A DNA stretch of 64,000 bases from an uncultured Actinomycetes bacterium (GCA_900315165.1 OMXZ01000016.1:44921-108920); one strand, 5' to 3'; positions 33,500 to 42,750 are shown, counted from the first letter of the stretch. Numbers and translations: made by a program. Notes: generated by a model from the sequence alone, not told the origin.

Positions 33500-34792
33500 T
33501 CAATACTTCAACAGATTCGGGTCCGCGAGCATTGCATGCACCTTGGAGCGTTTTTCACGCAAGGCTTCAGACAGCTCACCGTAATCGTGTCCGACATCGC
33601 GCGCGATGCGTTCACCGATCATGTTCCAAACGCGTTCATCCATGAAATCCCTGCCCGTGATGAAGTAAATGACCAGCGATTCGTCTTCCAGAGCCAGGCG
33701 CCGCTGATTGTCCGCCGCCATCTGCCAGTCGGCCGCATGATAACCGCCCTGGTACTCCGCGCCGACCATTTTAGGTTTGCGGGTATGGGCACGTCGCCCT
33801 GTCTCCGTCCAACATTTCCAGGCGCCACCCGATTTCGAGAAGAAGAGCTCGTCCACCAGCAGATAATCCTTCTTCAATACCTCCCGCCACTCAGGTTTGA
33901 TATCAATCCGCTGATTGAAGAAGGCCTCCCCCGCCCCAAACCCGCCCCGCCGCCGGCCCAGCCGCAGCTGTATCGAGCTGACCGTCTCCATGGGTGACCT
34001 ACTTCCATCCTTTATCAGCGAGAGCGTCGCCCGCGCGCTAGCGACACCACGCATATACGCCGGTGCCGCGTCAATGAACTGCTTGATTCGCTCGACCGTC
34101 GTCAAAGGAACGCAATCGACATAGCCATCGGCCCGAAAAAGATCGGTAAAACCGATAGATGAACGATTTTCCATATCGTTTTCCCTCTCCCTCTTGCGCC
34201 TCCTGAGACTAACGAGGCCGAGCGGCAACAGCGCATAGCACCCCGTGAGCTCGCAGCCGAGCACGGCGATCAACACGGGATCTCTGAGCACAGAGGCCAT
34301 CTGCACGAACAGATACTCCGGGGAGGAGATGTACACGTCATCGTGCAGATGATAAAAATATTTTTCTGGAATCGCGAGCGTCCTCACATGCGGCCGGAAA
34401 AGAGGGGGCCTTTCCACAGACCCACTCCCTTCTCTTGTCCCGCGAAGGGACCCACCGCGCCTGCCCGGATCGTGTACGAGCACGTCATAGGGCCGAGGCA
34501 CCTCGTAACCGATGGCCCGGGCGTCTTGAGTCCGTGAGACGATATCGCTCATTTCCTGATCGGTAATGTCTTTTCTGGTATGGAGCCACTCCGGCACCGG
34601 ATATATGTCGTGGTAGATAAGGTCGTGAACGGCAAAGCGCATCCAGTCGAACGAATGGCTATCCCTGCCCCGCATCGCGGACGTCGCCGTTGAGAGGTCT
34701 GGCGATACCGTGTCCGACGGATATGCAACAAGCCTTGCCGCAATGAGCCGCCATATTGTCAGCGCTGTCACCCAGCCAAATAGCGTCGTCAT
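33500..34792 (-). CDS. Uncharacterised protein with PD-(D/E)XK-like C-terminal region
   Basis: 430 residues; ATG 34792 with AAGGAG. I do not recognise the full family with certainty. It resembles the large set of Coriobacteriia proteins with PYDVLVHDPGRR, a DDVYISSPEYLFVQMASVL segment and GCELTGCYAL in the first half. The second half has SPMETVSSIQLRL, then DYLLVDELFFSKSG, then VGAEYQGGYHAADWQ and DNQRRLALED. The D/E-x-Q-like arrangement plus the H and R residues look like a Vsr/DUF559-type endonuclease fold. Role not proven. It lies between two copies of a long repeat and is flanked by low-complexity DNA. Confidence 0.55.
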   Translation of the reverse strand: MTTLFGWVTALTIWRLIAARLVAYPSDTVSPDLSTATSAMRGRDSHSFDWMRFAVHDLIYHDIYPVPEWLHTRKDITDQEMSDIVSRTQDARAIGYEVPRPYDVLVHDPGRRGGSLRGTREGSGSVERPPLFRPHVRTLAIPEKYFYHLHDDVYISSPEYLFVQMASVLRDPVLIAVLGCELTGCYALLPLGLVSLRRRKRERENDMENRSSIGFTDLFRADGYVDCVPLTTVERIKQFIDAAPAYMRGVASARATLSLIKDGSRSPMETVSSIQLRLGRRRGGFGAGEAFFNQRIDIKPEWREVLKKDYLLVDELFFSKSGGAWKCWTETGRRAHTRKPKMVGAEYQGGYHAADWQMAADNQRRLALEDESLVIYFITGRDFMDERVWNMIGERIARDVGHDYGELSEALREKRSKVHAMLADPNLLKY

Positions 34793-35063
34793 GCATCGCT
34801 CCTTCCCGTCCAAGCCCTACCGTCTCTCCCGCGATTAAGTACCGGGTCGAGAACAAAACGGTACGTGATTGTCACTCCCCGCAGTAGGTCTATTTCAAGA
34901 GCGCTTGCAGTAAAGTTGCAGGCAGATTGCGCGCAGCTTGCCAAGTTATCTTGCATCCGCTGGCCGAGGCGACGATATTTCTGCTGTTGCGTCATGCTTG
35001 CAGCGACCAGAGGGTCGCAACGCCCCATTGTTTGTACATATTCCGTCGCGCGATGTTGACGTC

Positions 35064-35131
35064 CCCGCCGTCCTCGGCATCCCGCCGTCTTCGGCACCCC
35101 GCCATCTTCGGCACCCCGCCATCTTCGGCAC
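35064..35131. repeat. 17-bp tandem repeat, four copies
   Basis: Four head-to-tail copies of a 17-base unit near CCCGCCATCTTCGGCAC, with a few substitutions in the first two. The units are contiguous, with no spacers. Non-coding, just before copy 2 of the long repeat. Confidence 0.85.
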
Positions 35132-35133
35132 CC

Positions 35134-35315
35134 CATCGCTATCAGGCGCCAGGCCCGCCGGTATCTGAAAGGACTTTTGCTGCAAAGCCGCCCGAATGCA
35201 GCAAAATCACCCCCGGAAGGCGGCGGTGCCGGTATCCGGAGGGAATTCTGCTGGAATTCTGCTGCAAGGCGCTGGGTTTGCAGCAGAATCAGGGCCGGGT
35301 CCCGGCGCGGGCGGG
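35134..35315. repeat. Long direct repeat, copy 2
   Basis: Second copy of the repeat at 33331-33477. It has the same palindrome TTTTGCTGCA...TGCAGCAAAA near its start plus an additional one, TTCTGCTGCAA...TTGCAGCAGAA (about 35256-35288), in a stretch flanked by GGAATTCTGCT on both sides that is missing from copy 1. Confidence 0.85.
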
Positions 35316-35398
35316 GCGGCGGCAGACGGCGGCAGACGGCGGCGGGCGGGCGGGGCGGCGGCAGGCGCGGGCGGGCGGCGGCAAACAGACGATCGGCA
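35283..35398 (+). other. G-rich low-complexity tract
   Basis: About 110 bases made mainly of GGCGG, GGGCGGG and GGCGGCAGAC units on the plus strand. It does not encode a plausible protein. Several runs of three or more G occur close together, so a G-quadruplex is possible. It lies immediately after the MBL-fold gene stop on the other strand. Confidence 0.7.
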
Positions 35399-35411
35399 GA
35401 AAAGCTGCCGG

Positions 35412-36080
35412 CTAACGATAGAAGGGGGTCGTGGCGATCTCGTCGGCCATCGTGGTCGGGTTGCCGTGGCCGCAGAGCAAGACGGTGTTAGCCGGAATAA
35501 TCCCAGCTAGACGATGCAGCGTGGCATCCATCGCGGCAGCATCGCCACCCTCGAGGTCGGTGCGGCCGTGCGAGCTCTCAAAGATCGTATCGCCCACGAA
35601 GCAGAAACCCTCGGCCGACCCGCCGCCGAGCAGGACAATGCCGCCCGGCGTATGACCCGGCGCCGCATAGACGGTAAAGACGGCCATGCCCACCGTAACC
35701 GTGTCGCCCTCGACCAACAGACGGTCGGGTCGCGGCATCGGGCTGCCGTACACCTGGCCCCAATGGTCGGGCCGGCCGGCGTGTGCGAGGGCCCAGGCCA
35801 CGTCCGACTCTGCCATCGCGAAGGACGCACCTGTCGCCTCCACGAGCGCACCGACGCCGCTCGCATGGTCGTTGTGACCGTGGGTGACGACAACCTGTTT
35901 GACCTCGACATCTACAAGCTCCTGCGCGAGGAGGTCGCCATCGGAGCCGGGGTCCACGACCAGGCACTCCCCGCCCGAGACCCAGGCGTAGGTATTGGTC
36001 GGCAGCGGACTGGTCAGGAAGACGCGCAGCTCGTCGCCACATGGGAGGGGCACGCGTTGCTGACGGAGACCCTCCCCCAT
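35412..36080 (-). CDS. MBL-fold metallo-hydrolase (glyoxalase II-like)
   Basis: 222 residues; ATG 36080 overlaps the relA stop by one base (TGATG), so translation is coupled. The metal motif is THGHNDHASG (HxHxDH), followed by APGHTPGG, FVGDTIFESSHGR and a final CGHGNPTTM, the typical order of metal ligands in hydroxyacylglutathione-hydrolase-like proteins. An MBL gene just downstream of relA is common in Gram-positives. Substrate unknown; probably a thioester or related metabolite. Confidence 0.88.
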   Translation of the reverse strand: MGEGLRQQRVPLPCGDELRVFLTSPLPTNTYAWVSGGECLVVDPGSDGDLLAQELVDVEVKQVVVTHGHNDHASGVGALVEATGASFAMAESDVAWALAHAGRPDHWGQVYGSPMPRPDRLLVEGDTVTVGMAVFTVYAAPGHTPGGIVLLGGGSAEGFCFVGDTIFESSHGRTDLEGGDAAAMDATLHRLAGIIPANTVLLCGHGNPTTMADEIATTPFYR

Positions 36081-38476
36081 CAGACCCTCCGCTTCATCTG
36101 CTTGGCGCCCTCGCCCGGCATGATACGACGGCAGTCGTAGACCGACGGCACGCGGCTCACGTTGTTGAGGACGCCGTCGAGCAGCGAGGCGTCCGAAATG
36201 GCGAGCAGGAAGCGCAGGCGGGCGACGCCGGTCGACGCCGTCTGGGTGGCGGCCGACAGGATGTTGGCACCCGAGTCGCCGAGCGCCGCCGTCACGTCCT
36301 TGAGTAGGCCCATGCGGTCGGTGGCCTCCACGACGATCTCCACCTGGAACTCGGTGGCACCGCTGGTGTCCCACTCCACGGGAATCATGCGCTCGGGGTG
36401 ATTCATCAGGCCCTTGACGTTGGGGCAGGCGGCACGATGGACGCTGACGCCGCGGCCGCGCGTGATGAAGCCCACGATGTCGTCACCGGCCACGGGGTTG
36501 CAGCAGTGCGCGAGATGGGCAAGCAGGTCGGGGTCGCCCTTGACCACGACGCCGCAGTTGCTGCGGCGCTTCTTGTCGCTGGCGTTGCGGCGCTTGAGCA
36601 GCTCGGCGCGGGCGAGCGGACGGTCCTCGATGATCGCCTGCTCGCGCTCGCGCTTGGCCTTCTCCGCAGCGGAGAGCTCGGCCTTCTTCTCGGCGCTGTC
36701 GCGCTCGAGGATCTCCTGCACGCGGTTGGCGACGGCGCGCAGGGAGGTCTTGCCGGTGCCGATGGAAGCGAAAAGCATGTCGGGCTCTTTGAAGTCGAAG
36801 GCGCCGCAGGCCTCCTCGATGGCGCGCTGGGTGCGGCGCGTGGCGATGCCATAACCGCGTTTGCGCAGCTCTCGCGCCATATCACTACGGCCGCGCTCGG
36901 CGTCGTCGGTCTTGGAGAGCGTGGTGAAGTACTTGCGGACCTTGGCGCGCGCCGAAGGGGTCACCACGATGTTCATCCAATCGTGGCTGGGGCGCGCGTT
37001 CTTGTTGGTGAGGACCTCCACACGGTCGCCGCTCTGCAGCTTGTAGGTGAGGGGCACGACCGAGCCGTTGACCTTGGCGCCCACGCAGTGGTTGCCGACT
37101 TCGGTATGGACGGCGTAGGCGAAGTCGAGCGGCGTGGAGTCGCGGCGCAGGCTCATGACCTCGCCCTTGGGCGTGAAGACAAAAATCTCGTCCTCGAAGA
37201 GGTCAATACGGAGGTTGGTGAGGAACTCGTGCGGATCGCCCATATCGTCCTCGACGGTCCAGTCGAGGCTGCGGCGGATCCAGTTGATCTGGTCGTCGAT
37301 GCTGCGGTCCTCGGCGTCCATCTGGCCCTGGGAGTTGCCGTTGCGCTTGTAGAGCCAGTGGGCGGCGATACCGTATTCAGCCTGGTCATGCATCGCGTAG
37401 GTACGGATCTGGATCTCGATCGGGCGGGCGTCCGGGCCGATGACCGTGGTGTGCAGTGACTGGTAGCCATTGGGCTTGGGCATCGCGATGTAATCCTTGA
37501 AGCGGCCGGGCAGCGGGTGCCAGAGGGCGTGGACTGCGCCGAGCGCCGTATAGCAGTCGGAGACCGAGTGGGTCAGCACGCGCAGGGCCACCAGATCGTA
37601 GATCTCCGAGAATTCCTTGCCCTTACGGGTCATCTTCTGATAGATGGACCAGAGGTGCTTGGGGCGGCCGAAGATCTGGTAGCCGTCCAGACCGTTGCGG
37701 CGCAGCTCCTGGTCGAGCGTCTGGATCGCGTCGTCGGTGTCCTGCTCGCGCTGGGCCCGGCTGTCCTGCACCATGCGGGCCACGCGGGCGTACTCCTCGG
37801 GATAGAGGTAGAAGAAGGCCAGGTCCTCGAGCTCCCACTTGACGGAGCTGATGCCCAGGCGGTCGGCCAGCGGGGCGTAGACGTCCATCGTCTCACGCGC
37901 CTTGTAGATCTGGCGGTCGGGCGGGATGGCCGCAAGGGTCCGCATGTTGTGCAGACGGTCGGCCAGCTTCACGATCACGACGCGGATGTCCTTGGACATC
38001 GCGAGGAACATCTTGCGGAGGTTGAGAGCCTGCTTCTCGTCCATCGACTCCACGTGGATGGAGGTGAGCTTGGTGACGCCATCGACGATCTCGGCCACGC
38101 CCTTGCCGAAGCGCTCGCGCACCTCGTCGAGAGTCGCCGGGGTGTCCTCCACTGTGTCGTGCAGAAGGGCCGCGCAGACTGACTCCTCGTCCATATGCAG
38201 GTCGCGCGCGAGGATCAGGGCCACCTCGACCGGGTGGTTGATGTAGGGCTCGCCGGAGCGGCGGCGCTGGTTGCGATGGAACTCGGCAGCAAACTTATAG
38301 GCCGCGACGATGCGCCGATATGCGTCAGAGTCGTACTGTTCCATGCAGAATACCTGCAGGACACGCCAATTGTCCGCCTGCGGGATGTTTTCCGCCTGCG
38401 GCGCCTCGTCTGCCTGCGTCTGTCGTCGCGGGTCCTTCTCGCCTGCGGAGGACGCCGCCTTTTGCTCAGCGCTCAT
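36080..38476 (-). CDS. relA: Bifunctional (p)ppGpp synthetase/hydrolase Rel
   Basis: 798 residues. Long RSH protein of the stringent response. Order: HD hydrolase domain (YINHPVEVALILA, then ALLHDTVEDTPAT, the intact HD/ED motif), synthetase domain (SEIYDLVALRVL, FKDYIAMPKPNGYQSLHTTV, EIQIRTYAMHDQAEYGIAAHW), TGS domain (IFVFTPKGEVMSLRRDSTPLDFAY), zinc-finger/helical region with HCCNPVAGDDIVGFITRGRGVSVHR, and a C-terminal ACT domain (FQVEIVVEATDRMGLLKDVT). Both catalytic sites appear complete. ATG at 38476. It lies ten bases after the RecJ-RecQ fusion gene and is co-transcribed with it and the sec genes. Confidence 0.96.
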   Translation of the reverse strand: MSAEQKAASSAGEKDPRRQTQADEAPQAENIPQADNWRVLQVFCMEQYDSDAYRRIVAAYKFAAEFHRNQRRRSGEPYINHPVEVALILARDLHMDEESVCAALLHDTVEDTPATLDEVRERFGKGVAEIVDGVTKLTSIHVESMDEKQALNLRKMFLAMSKDIRVVIVKLADRLHNMRTLAAIPPDRQIYKARETMDVYAPLADRLGISSVKWELEDLAFFYLYPEEYARVARMVQDSRAQREQDTDDAIQTLDQELRRNGLDGYQIFGRPKHLWSIYQKMTRKGKEFSEIYDLVALRVLTHSVSDCYTALGAVHALWHPLPGRFKDYIAMPKPNGYQSLHTTVIGPDARPIEIQIRTYAMHDQAEYGIAAHWLYKRNGNSQGQMDAEDRSIDDQINWIRRSLDWTVEDDMGDPHEFLTNLRIDLFEDEIFVFTPKGEVMSLRRDSTPLDFAYAVHTEVGNHCVGAKVNGSVVPLTYKLQSGDRVEVLTNKNARPSHDWMNIVVTPSARAKVRKYFTTLSKTDDAERGRSDMARELRKRGYGIATRRTQRAIEEACGAFDFKEPDMLFASIGTGKTSLRAVANRVQEILERDSAEKKAELSAAEKAKREREQAIIEDRPLARAELLKRRNASDKKRRSNCGVVVKGDPDLLAHLAHCCNPVAGDDIVGFITRGRGVSVHRAACPNVKGLMNHPERMIPVEWDTSGATEFQVEIVVEATDRMGLLKDVTAALGDSGANILSAATQTASTGVARLRFLLAISDASLLDGVLNNVSRVPSVYDCRRIMPGEGAKQMKRRV

Positions 38477-38485
38477 CTCAAACCC

Positions 38486-41400
38486 CTACTCACCGGCCAC
38501 GGTCTGTCCGAACCCTGGCACAATCGGCCTGTTGATAGCTGCGAGCAGCGACGCCGGGTCGCTCCCGAGGGCCCACTGGCGGAAGCGCGAGAACGCTTCC
38601 CATGCCTGCTGGCCTTCCGCGTAACGGATCGACTGCTCGAGCTGCATATGCTCCGGGGCTGGCTCGAGCACGATAACACGCCCGTCCGCCGGCCCCTCGG
38701 TATAGAGAAATCCTAGCTCAGCAAAGACGGCGATGCCACAGGCGACCCCGCGCGCGTCGAGCGCGCAGCGGCGGTCGAAGCGGCAGGCGGCCCCGGCCAG
38801 GTCCTTGTCGGAAAGCGCGACGCGTCCCCGCCCGTCGGCCGAAGCCCTGAGCGCCCGGTACAGCGCCACGAGCTCGTCGCGCGAGGGGCTCGCCGCCGCG
38901 AGCACACGCTCGTTGATGCGCGCGTCCTCCGCGGAAAAGAGGAGCCAGACGCAGGCGGGCTTGCCGTCGCGGCCGCAACGGCCCGACATCTGGTTGAACT
39001 CAGTCCGGCCGAAGGGCAGGTGATAAAGCACCACATGACGCACGTCGCCCACGTTGACTCCCTCGCCGAAGGCGCTGGTCGACACGATGCAGGTGAGCCT
39101 GCCTTCGCGGAAGAGGCGCTCGGTGAGCAGGCGGCGGTCGCGCGGCATGCCCGCGTTGTAATAGGCGATGCGGTCCGCGAGGTCGCCGACCGTGTGGCGC
39201 AGCGTGCGGACGAGGCTGACGCTCTCGTCGCGGGAGTTAACGTAGACCACGCACTTCTCTCCTCGCGCCACGAGCGACGCCAGAGCGGCATCGCGGTCGC
39301 GCAGGCAGCGGCAATCACGCAGCTCGAGGTTGTCGCGGACCGTGGCATCGACGAGCACGTCCGCCTGGTCGATGCCGAGCAACCGGCAAGCAGCCTGCGC
39401 CGTCGGCCCATCGGCTGTCGCGGTCAGGGCAAGGGCGGTCGGGTAGCCGAGCTGCTCCAAAATCCGCGGCAGGTCACCATAGGCTGTGCGGCGACCGTGC
39501 ATCTCGGCCACATGGTGGGCTTCGTCGATCACGACAAAACCGATCCTCCCGTTCCGGGCAAACTCACCAGCATGGATAGCCAGAAATTCCGGCGTGGTCA
39601 GCACGACGCTTACGCTGCCGTCGGCCAGCGCCGCCCAGGTCGCGGCACGCCCGTCCGCGTCCGTCTCGCCCGTGAGGGTCCGGACGCCCACGCCGACACC
39701 CTCCAAGGCGTCACCCAGATGATGTGCCTGATCGGCGACCAGGGCACGCAGCGGGTAGACAAAGACCGAGGCCCGCCCGTGCGCAAGGGCCTCGCGAGCG
39801 GCGTGCACGTGGAAGATGAGCGACTTACCGCGCCCCGTCGCCATGACCACAAGGGTGGAGCGACCCCGGGCGAGCAGGTCCAGCGCCTGAGCCTGGGCCG
39901 GAAGCAGGTCGTGATCGCCAATCAAGCATTTTACCAGCGTTTTTGTCAGCTGGTCGTACGGGAGGCGGGCAAGCTCGGCCGGCGCGACGCCGTGTGACAG
40001 TCCCCCGTCACCTGCCACTGGCTTGCTCAACGTCGCCTGCCCGGCCTGTTCGCCCTTCCCCTCTCCCCCGTCGCGGTAGAGGATGTCCTTGACCATGAGC
40101 TTGACCTTGGTGCGGCCCTGCCAGGTCTCGTTGACCGCCTCGAAGACCAGGTCGACGACGCCGTCCTCGGCCGCCGCCCGGTCGATGTCGGGCACGCGGA
40201 ACATGATGGCGGGCACCTGCGCGAGCCCGTCGGTCGCGACGAAGCGTAGGTGATTGCCGGCTGCGCCGGCGCGGGCGCGGTTGCGCATCGTGACGCCGCG
40301 GACGCCGAAGAGGGGTTTCTTGTTGCCCTGGCCGAACGGCTGCAGGACCTCGAGCGCGTTGATGGAGTCGACCGAGAGCTCGCCCAGGTCGACGAGGGCG
40401 GTGACCTCACCGGTGGACTCGAACTGCTCAGCGGGAAGCTCCGCCAGGGCCGCCTGTAGGCGCTCGCGGAAGGCGTCGACGCGGTCGGCGGCGACGGTGA
40501 CGCCCACAGCCCCCTCGTGCCCGCCGAAGCGGATGGTGAGGTCGGCACACTGCTCGACCGCATGGAAGAGGTCGACGGACCCGACGGAACGGCCGCTGCC
40601 GCGTGCCTCCCCTTCCTCCGTGATAGAAAAGACGATCGCGGGCACATGGTATTTGCTCACCAACCGGCTGGCGACGATGCCCTTGACGCCCTCGTGCCAG
40701 CCGCGGCCGGCGACGACCACGGCACGCTCGCCGTGCCAGATGCGCTCGGCCTCGGCGATCGCCGCGTCGGACAGCTCGCCCTCGATCGCGCGACGGTCGG
40801 TGTTGATCTGCTCGAGCTCTGCGGCGAGGGTCGAGGCCTCGGCCACGTCGTCGGTGAGCAGGATGCGGAAGGCCACGTCCGTCTTGCCCATGCGGCCGGC
40901 CGCGTTGAGGCGGGGCACGAGCGAGAAAGGCAGAGCGTCAGCCGTGATGGTCGAGAGGTCGCAGCCCGCCGTCGCGGCCAGGGCCACGATGCCCGGGCGC
41001 GTGGTCGTGCGCATGCGGGCGATGCCGTCGGCGACCAGAGCGCGGTTCTCCCCCTGCAGCAGCATCATGTCCGATACGGTACCGAGGCAGGCGAGGTCCG
41101 TGAGGCTGCGCCAGAGGTCGGGCATGCCGAGGCGGAGGCCCAGCTCGCAGATGATCTTGAGAGCGACGCCGACACCGGCGAGCTCGCGCGAGGGACAAGT
41201 CGGATCGAGCTTGGGATCGCAGACGGGCACGCCCTTCGGCACCAGGTCGGCAGGCTCATGATGATCGGTGATCACGACGTCGATGCCGCGAGCAAGCAGG
41301 CCCTCAACCTCACGGGCTGCGGCGATGCCGTTGTCCACCGTCACGATGAGGTCGGGATGGCAGGCGTCGACCACGCGCGCAAGCGCCGTATCGGAGAGAC

Positions 41401-41779
41401 CGTAGCCCTCCGCAAAACGGTCGGGAATGAAGGCATAGACATCGGCACCCAGCTGGCGCAAGCCGAGGGAGAGCAGGGTCGCGGCGGACATACCGTCCAC
41501 GTCGAAATCGCCGAAGACCGCGACCGTCTCGCCCAGCCCGATGGCGCGCTCCAGGCGGTCGGCGGCCTCGCGCAGGCCGGGGATGCAGAGGGGGTCGCAC
41601 CAGTCGCGCTCAAGCGAGGGCGAGAGGAATGCGCGCGCTGCATCGGCATCCGTGATGCCGCGGGCAACGAGGACCCGCGCTACCAGCGGCGTGATCCCGA
41701 GCTCGGAGGCAAGGCGGCGGCTTTCGCCCTCATCCCCTTCGAGTATCTGCCACCGTTTGCTGCCGACCAGCCCCGCCAT
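38486..41779 (-). CDS. recJ: RecJ single-strand exonuclease fused to a RecQ-like helicase
   Basis: 1097 residues, about twice a normal RecJ. Residues 1-560 are RecJ: DHH motifs DFDVDGMSAA (85-95 region), TVDNGIA, TDHHEPAD, then the DHHA1 motif RFGGHEGAVG and an OB domain. After a linker at about residues 575-600 there is a superfamily 2 helicase: ATGRGKSLIF (Walker A), DEAHHVAEMHGRRTAYGDL (RecQ-like DEAH with the following motif), LALTATA, YVNSRDESVSL, STSAFGEGVNVGD and QMSGRCGRDGKPA, then a winged-helix-like end. RecJ and RecQ cooperate in RecFOR recombination, so the fusion joins helicase and 5'-3' nuclease. ATG 41779 follows the secF stop by two bases. Confidence 0.92.
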   Translation of the reverse strand: MAGLVGSKRWQILEGDEGESRRLASELGITPLVARVLVARGITDADAARAFLSPSLERDWCDPLCIPGLREAADRLERAIGLGETVAVFGDFDVDGMSAATLLSLGLRQLGADVYAFIPDRFAEGYGLSDTALARVVDACHPDLIVTVDNGIAAAREVEGLLARGIDVVITDHHEPADLVPKGVPVCDPKLDPTCPSRELAGVGVALKIICELGLRLGMPDLWRSLTDLACLGTVSDMMLLQGENRALVADGIARMRTTTRPGIVALAATAGCDLSTITADALPFSLVPRLNAAGRMGKTDVAFRILLTDDVAEASTLAAELEQINTDRRAIEGELSDAAIAEAERIWHGERAVVVAGRGWHEGVKGIVASRLVSKYHVPAIVFSITEEGEARGSGRSVGSVDLFHAVEQCADLTIRFGGHEGAVGVTVAADRVDAFRERLQAALAELPAEQFESTGEVTALVDLGELSVDSINALEVLQPFGQGNKKPLFGVRGVTMRNRARAGAAGNHLRFVATDGLAQVPAIMFRVPDIDRAAAEDGVVDLVFEAVNETWQGRTKVKLMVKDILYRDGGEGKGEQAGQATLSKPVAGDGGLSHGVAPAELARLPYDQLTKTLVKCLIGDHDLLPAQAQALDLLARGRSTLVVMATGRGKSLIFHVHAAREALAHGRASVFVYPLRALVADQAHHLGDALEGVGVGVRTLTGETDADGRAATWAALADGSVSVVLTTPEFLAIHAGEFARNGRIGFVVIDEAHHVAEMHGRRTAYGDLPRILEQLGYPTALALTATADGPTAQAACRLLGIDQADVLVDATVRDNLELRDCRCLRDRDAALASLVARGEKCVVYVNSRDESVSLVRTLRHTVGDLADRIAYYNAGMPRDRRLLTERLFREGRLTCIVSTSAFGEGVNVGDVRHVVLYHLPFGRTEFNQMSGRCGRDGKPACVWLLFSAEDARINERVLAAASPSRDELVALYRALRASADGRGRVALSDKDLAGAACRFDRRCALDARGVACGIAVFAELGFLYTEGPADGRVIVLEPAPEHMQLEQSIRYAEGQQAWEAFSRFRQWALGSDPASLLAAINRPIVPGFGQTVAGE

Positions 41780-41781
41780 GA

Positions 41782-42750
41782 CTATTTGTCCTTGCCGGCG
41801 ATGGCGTCGTCGACAGGGGCTGCCTTGGTCTTTCCATACTTTGCCTCGAGCTTGGCCCACTTGGGCTCGCGGGTCTTCCACATCGCGAGCAGCGGCGAGG
41901 CGACCGCGAAGCTGGAGTAGGTGCCGAGGACCTCGCCGATGAGCATGGCGAAGGCGAAGTCGCGCAGAGTGGTGCCGCCCAGGAAGTACATGGCTGTGAT
42001 GGGCACCAGGGTGGTGAGCGTGGTGTTGATGGTACGGACGATGACCTCGTTGATCGAGAAGTTAACAATCTGATAGTAGGTGCGGTGGGCCTCGTCGCCG
42101 CCGCGGCCGGCGTTCTCGTTCATGCGGTTGAACTCGACGACCGTGTCGTACAGCGAAAAGCCCATGATCGTGAGCAGGGCCGCAACGACGTTGGGCGTGA
42201 TGGGTACCTGGGTCCAGGCATAGACGCCGATGATGATCAAAAGGTCATGCAGGAGGGCGAGCACCGCCGTGATCGACATCTTGAACTCGTAGCGCAGCGA
42301 GACGAAGGCGATGATCGCAGCGATCGAGACGAGGAAGGCGATGGAGGACGACCGCACCGTGTCGGCGCCCCAGTCGGGGCCGATGGTGGTGACGGTGTAG
42401 TTGGCCTTGGTAAGGCCGAGCGTCTCGGCGGCCTTGGCCGCATGGGCGTTGGCGGTGTTGGGGTCCGTGGTGTCGGAACGGACGAGGAAGCCCGCCTCGC
42501 CCTCGCTCGTGGACGTCTGGACCGTGGCGTCGGCTTCATCCGCAGACGCGAGCGCGTCGCGCATCTGGGAGATCGCGATGTCGCCGGTGGACTGGAAGTC
42601 GATCTCGGTGCCGCCGCGGAACTCGATGCCAAAGACCAGGCCGCGGACTATGAGCCCCAAGATCGAGAGCACGCACAGCACGGCGGATATGGTCAGCAGC
42701 GTGCGGCGGTGGCCGATGAAGTTGATCTCGTGTGCGAAGTGGCTACGCAT
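41782..42750 (-). CDS. secF: Protein-export membrane protein SecF
   Basis: 322 residues, six helices with a large loop. Motifs: FGIEFRGGTEIDF at the start and SLYDTVVEFNRMNEN in the membrane domain. With SecD it uses the proton gradient to help preprotein release from SecYEG. Its ATG overlaps the end of secD by 8 bases (ATGCGTAG), so the two are coupled. The Lys/Glu-rich C-terminus extends past the last helix by 30 residues. Confidence 0.95.
   Translation of the reverse strand: MRSHFAHEINFIGHRRTLLTISAVLCVLSILGLIVRGLVFGIEFRGGTEIDFQSTGDIAISQMRDALASADEADATVQTSTSEGEAGFLVRSDTTDPNTANAHAAKAAETLGLTKANYTVTTIGPDWGADTVRSSSIAFLVSIAAIIAFVSLRYEFKMSITAVLALLHDLLIIIGVYAWTQVPITPNVVAALLTIMGFSLYDTVVEFNRMNENAGRGGDEAHRTYYQIVNFSINEVIVRTINTTLTTLVPITAMYFLGGTTLRDFAFAMLIGEVLGTYSSFAVASPLLAMWKTREPKWAKLEAKYGKTKAAPVDDAIAGKDK

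Noticed and set aside
35064..35131. CRISPR array
   Set aside because: Units are 17 bases with no spacers and no cas genes are in the window.
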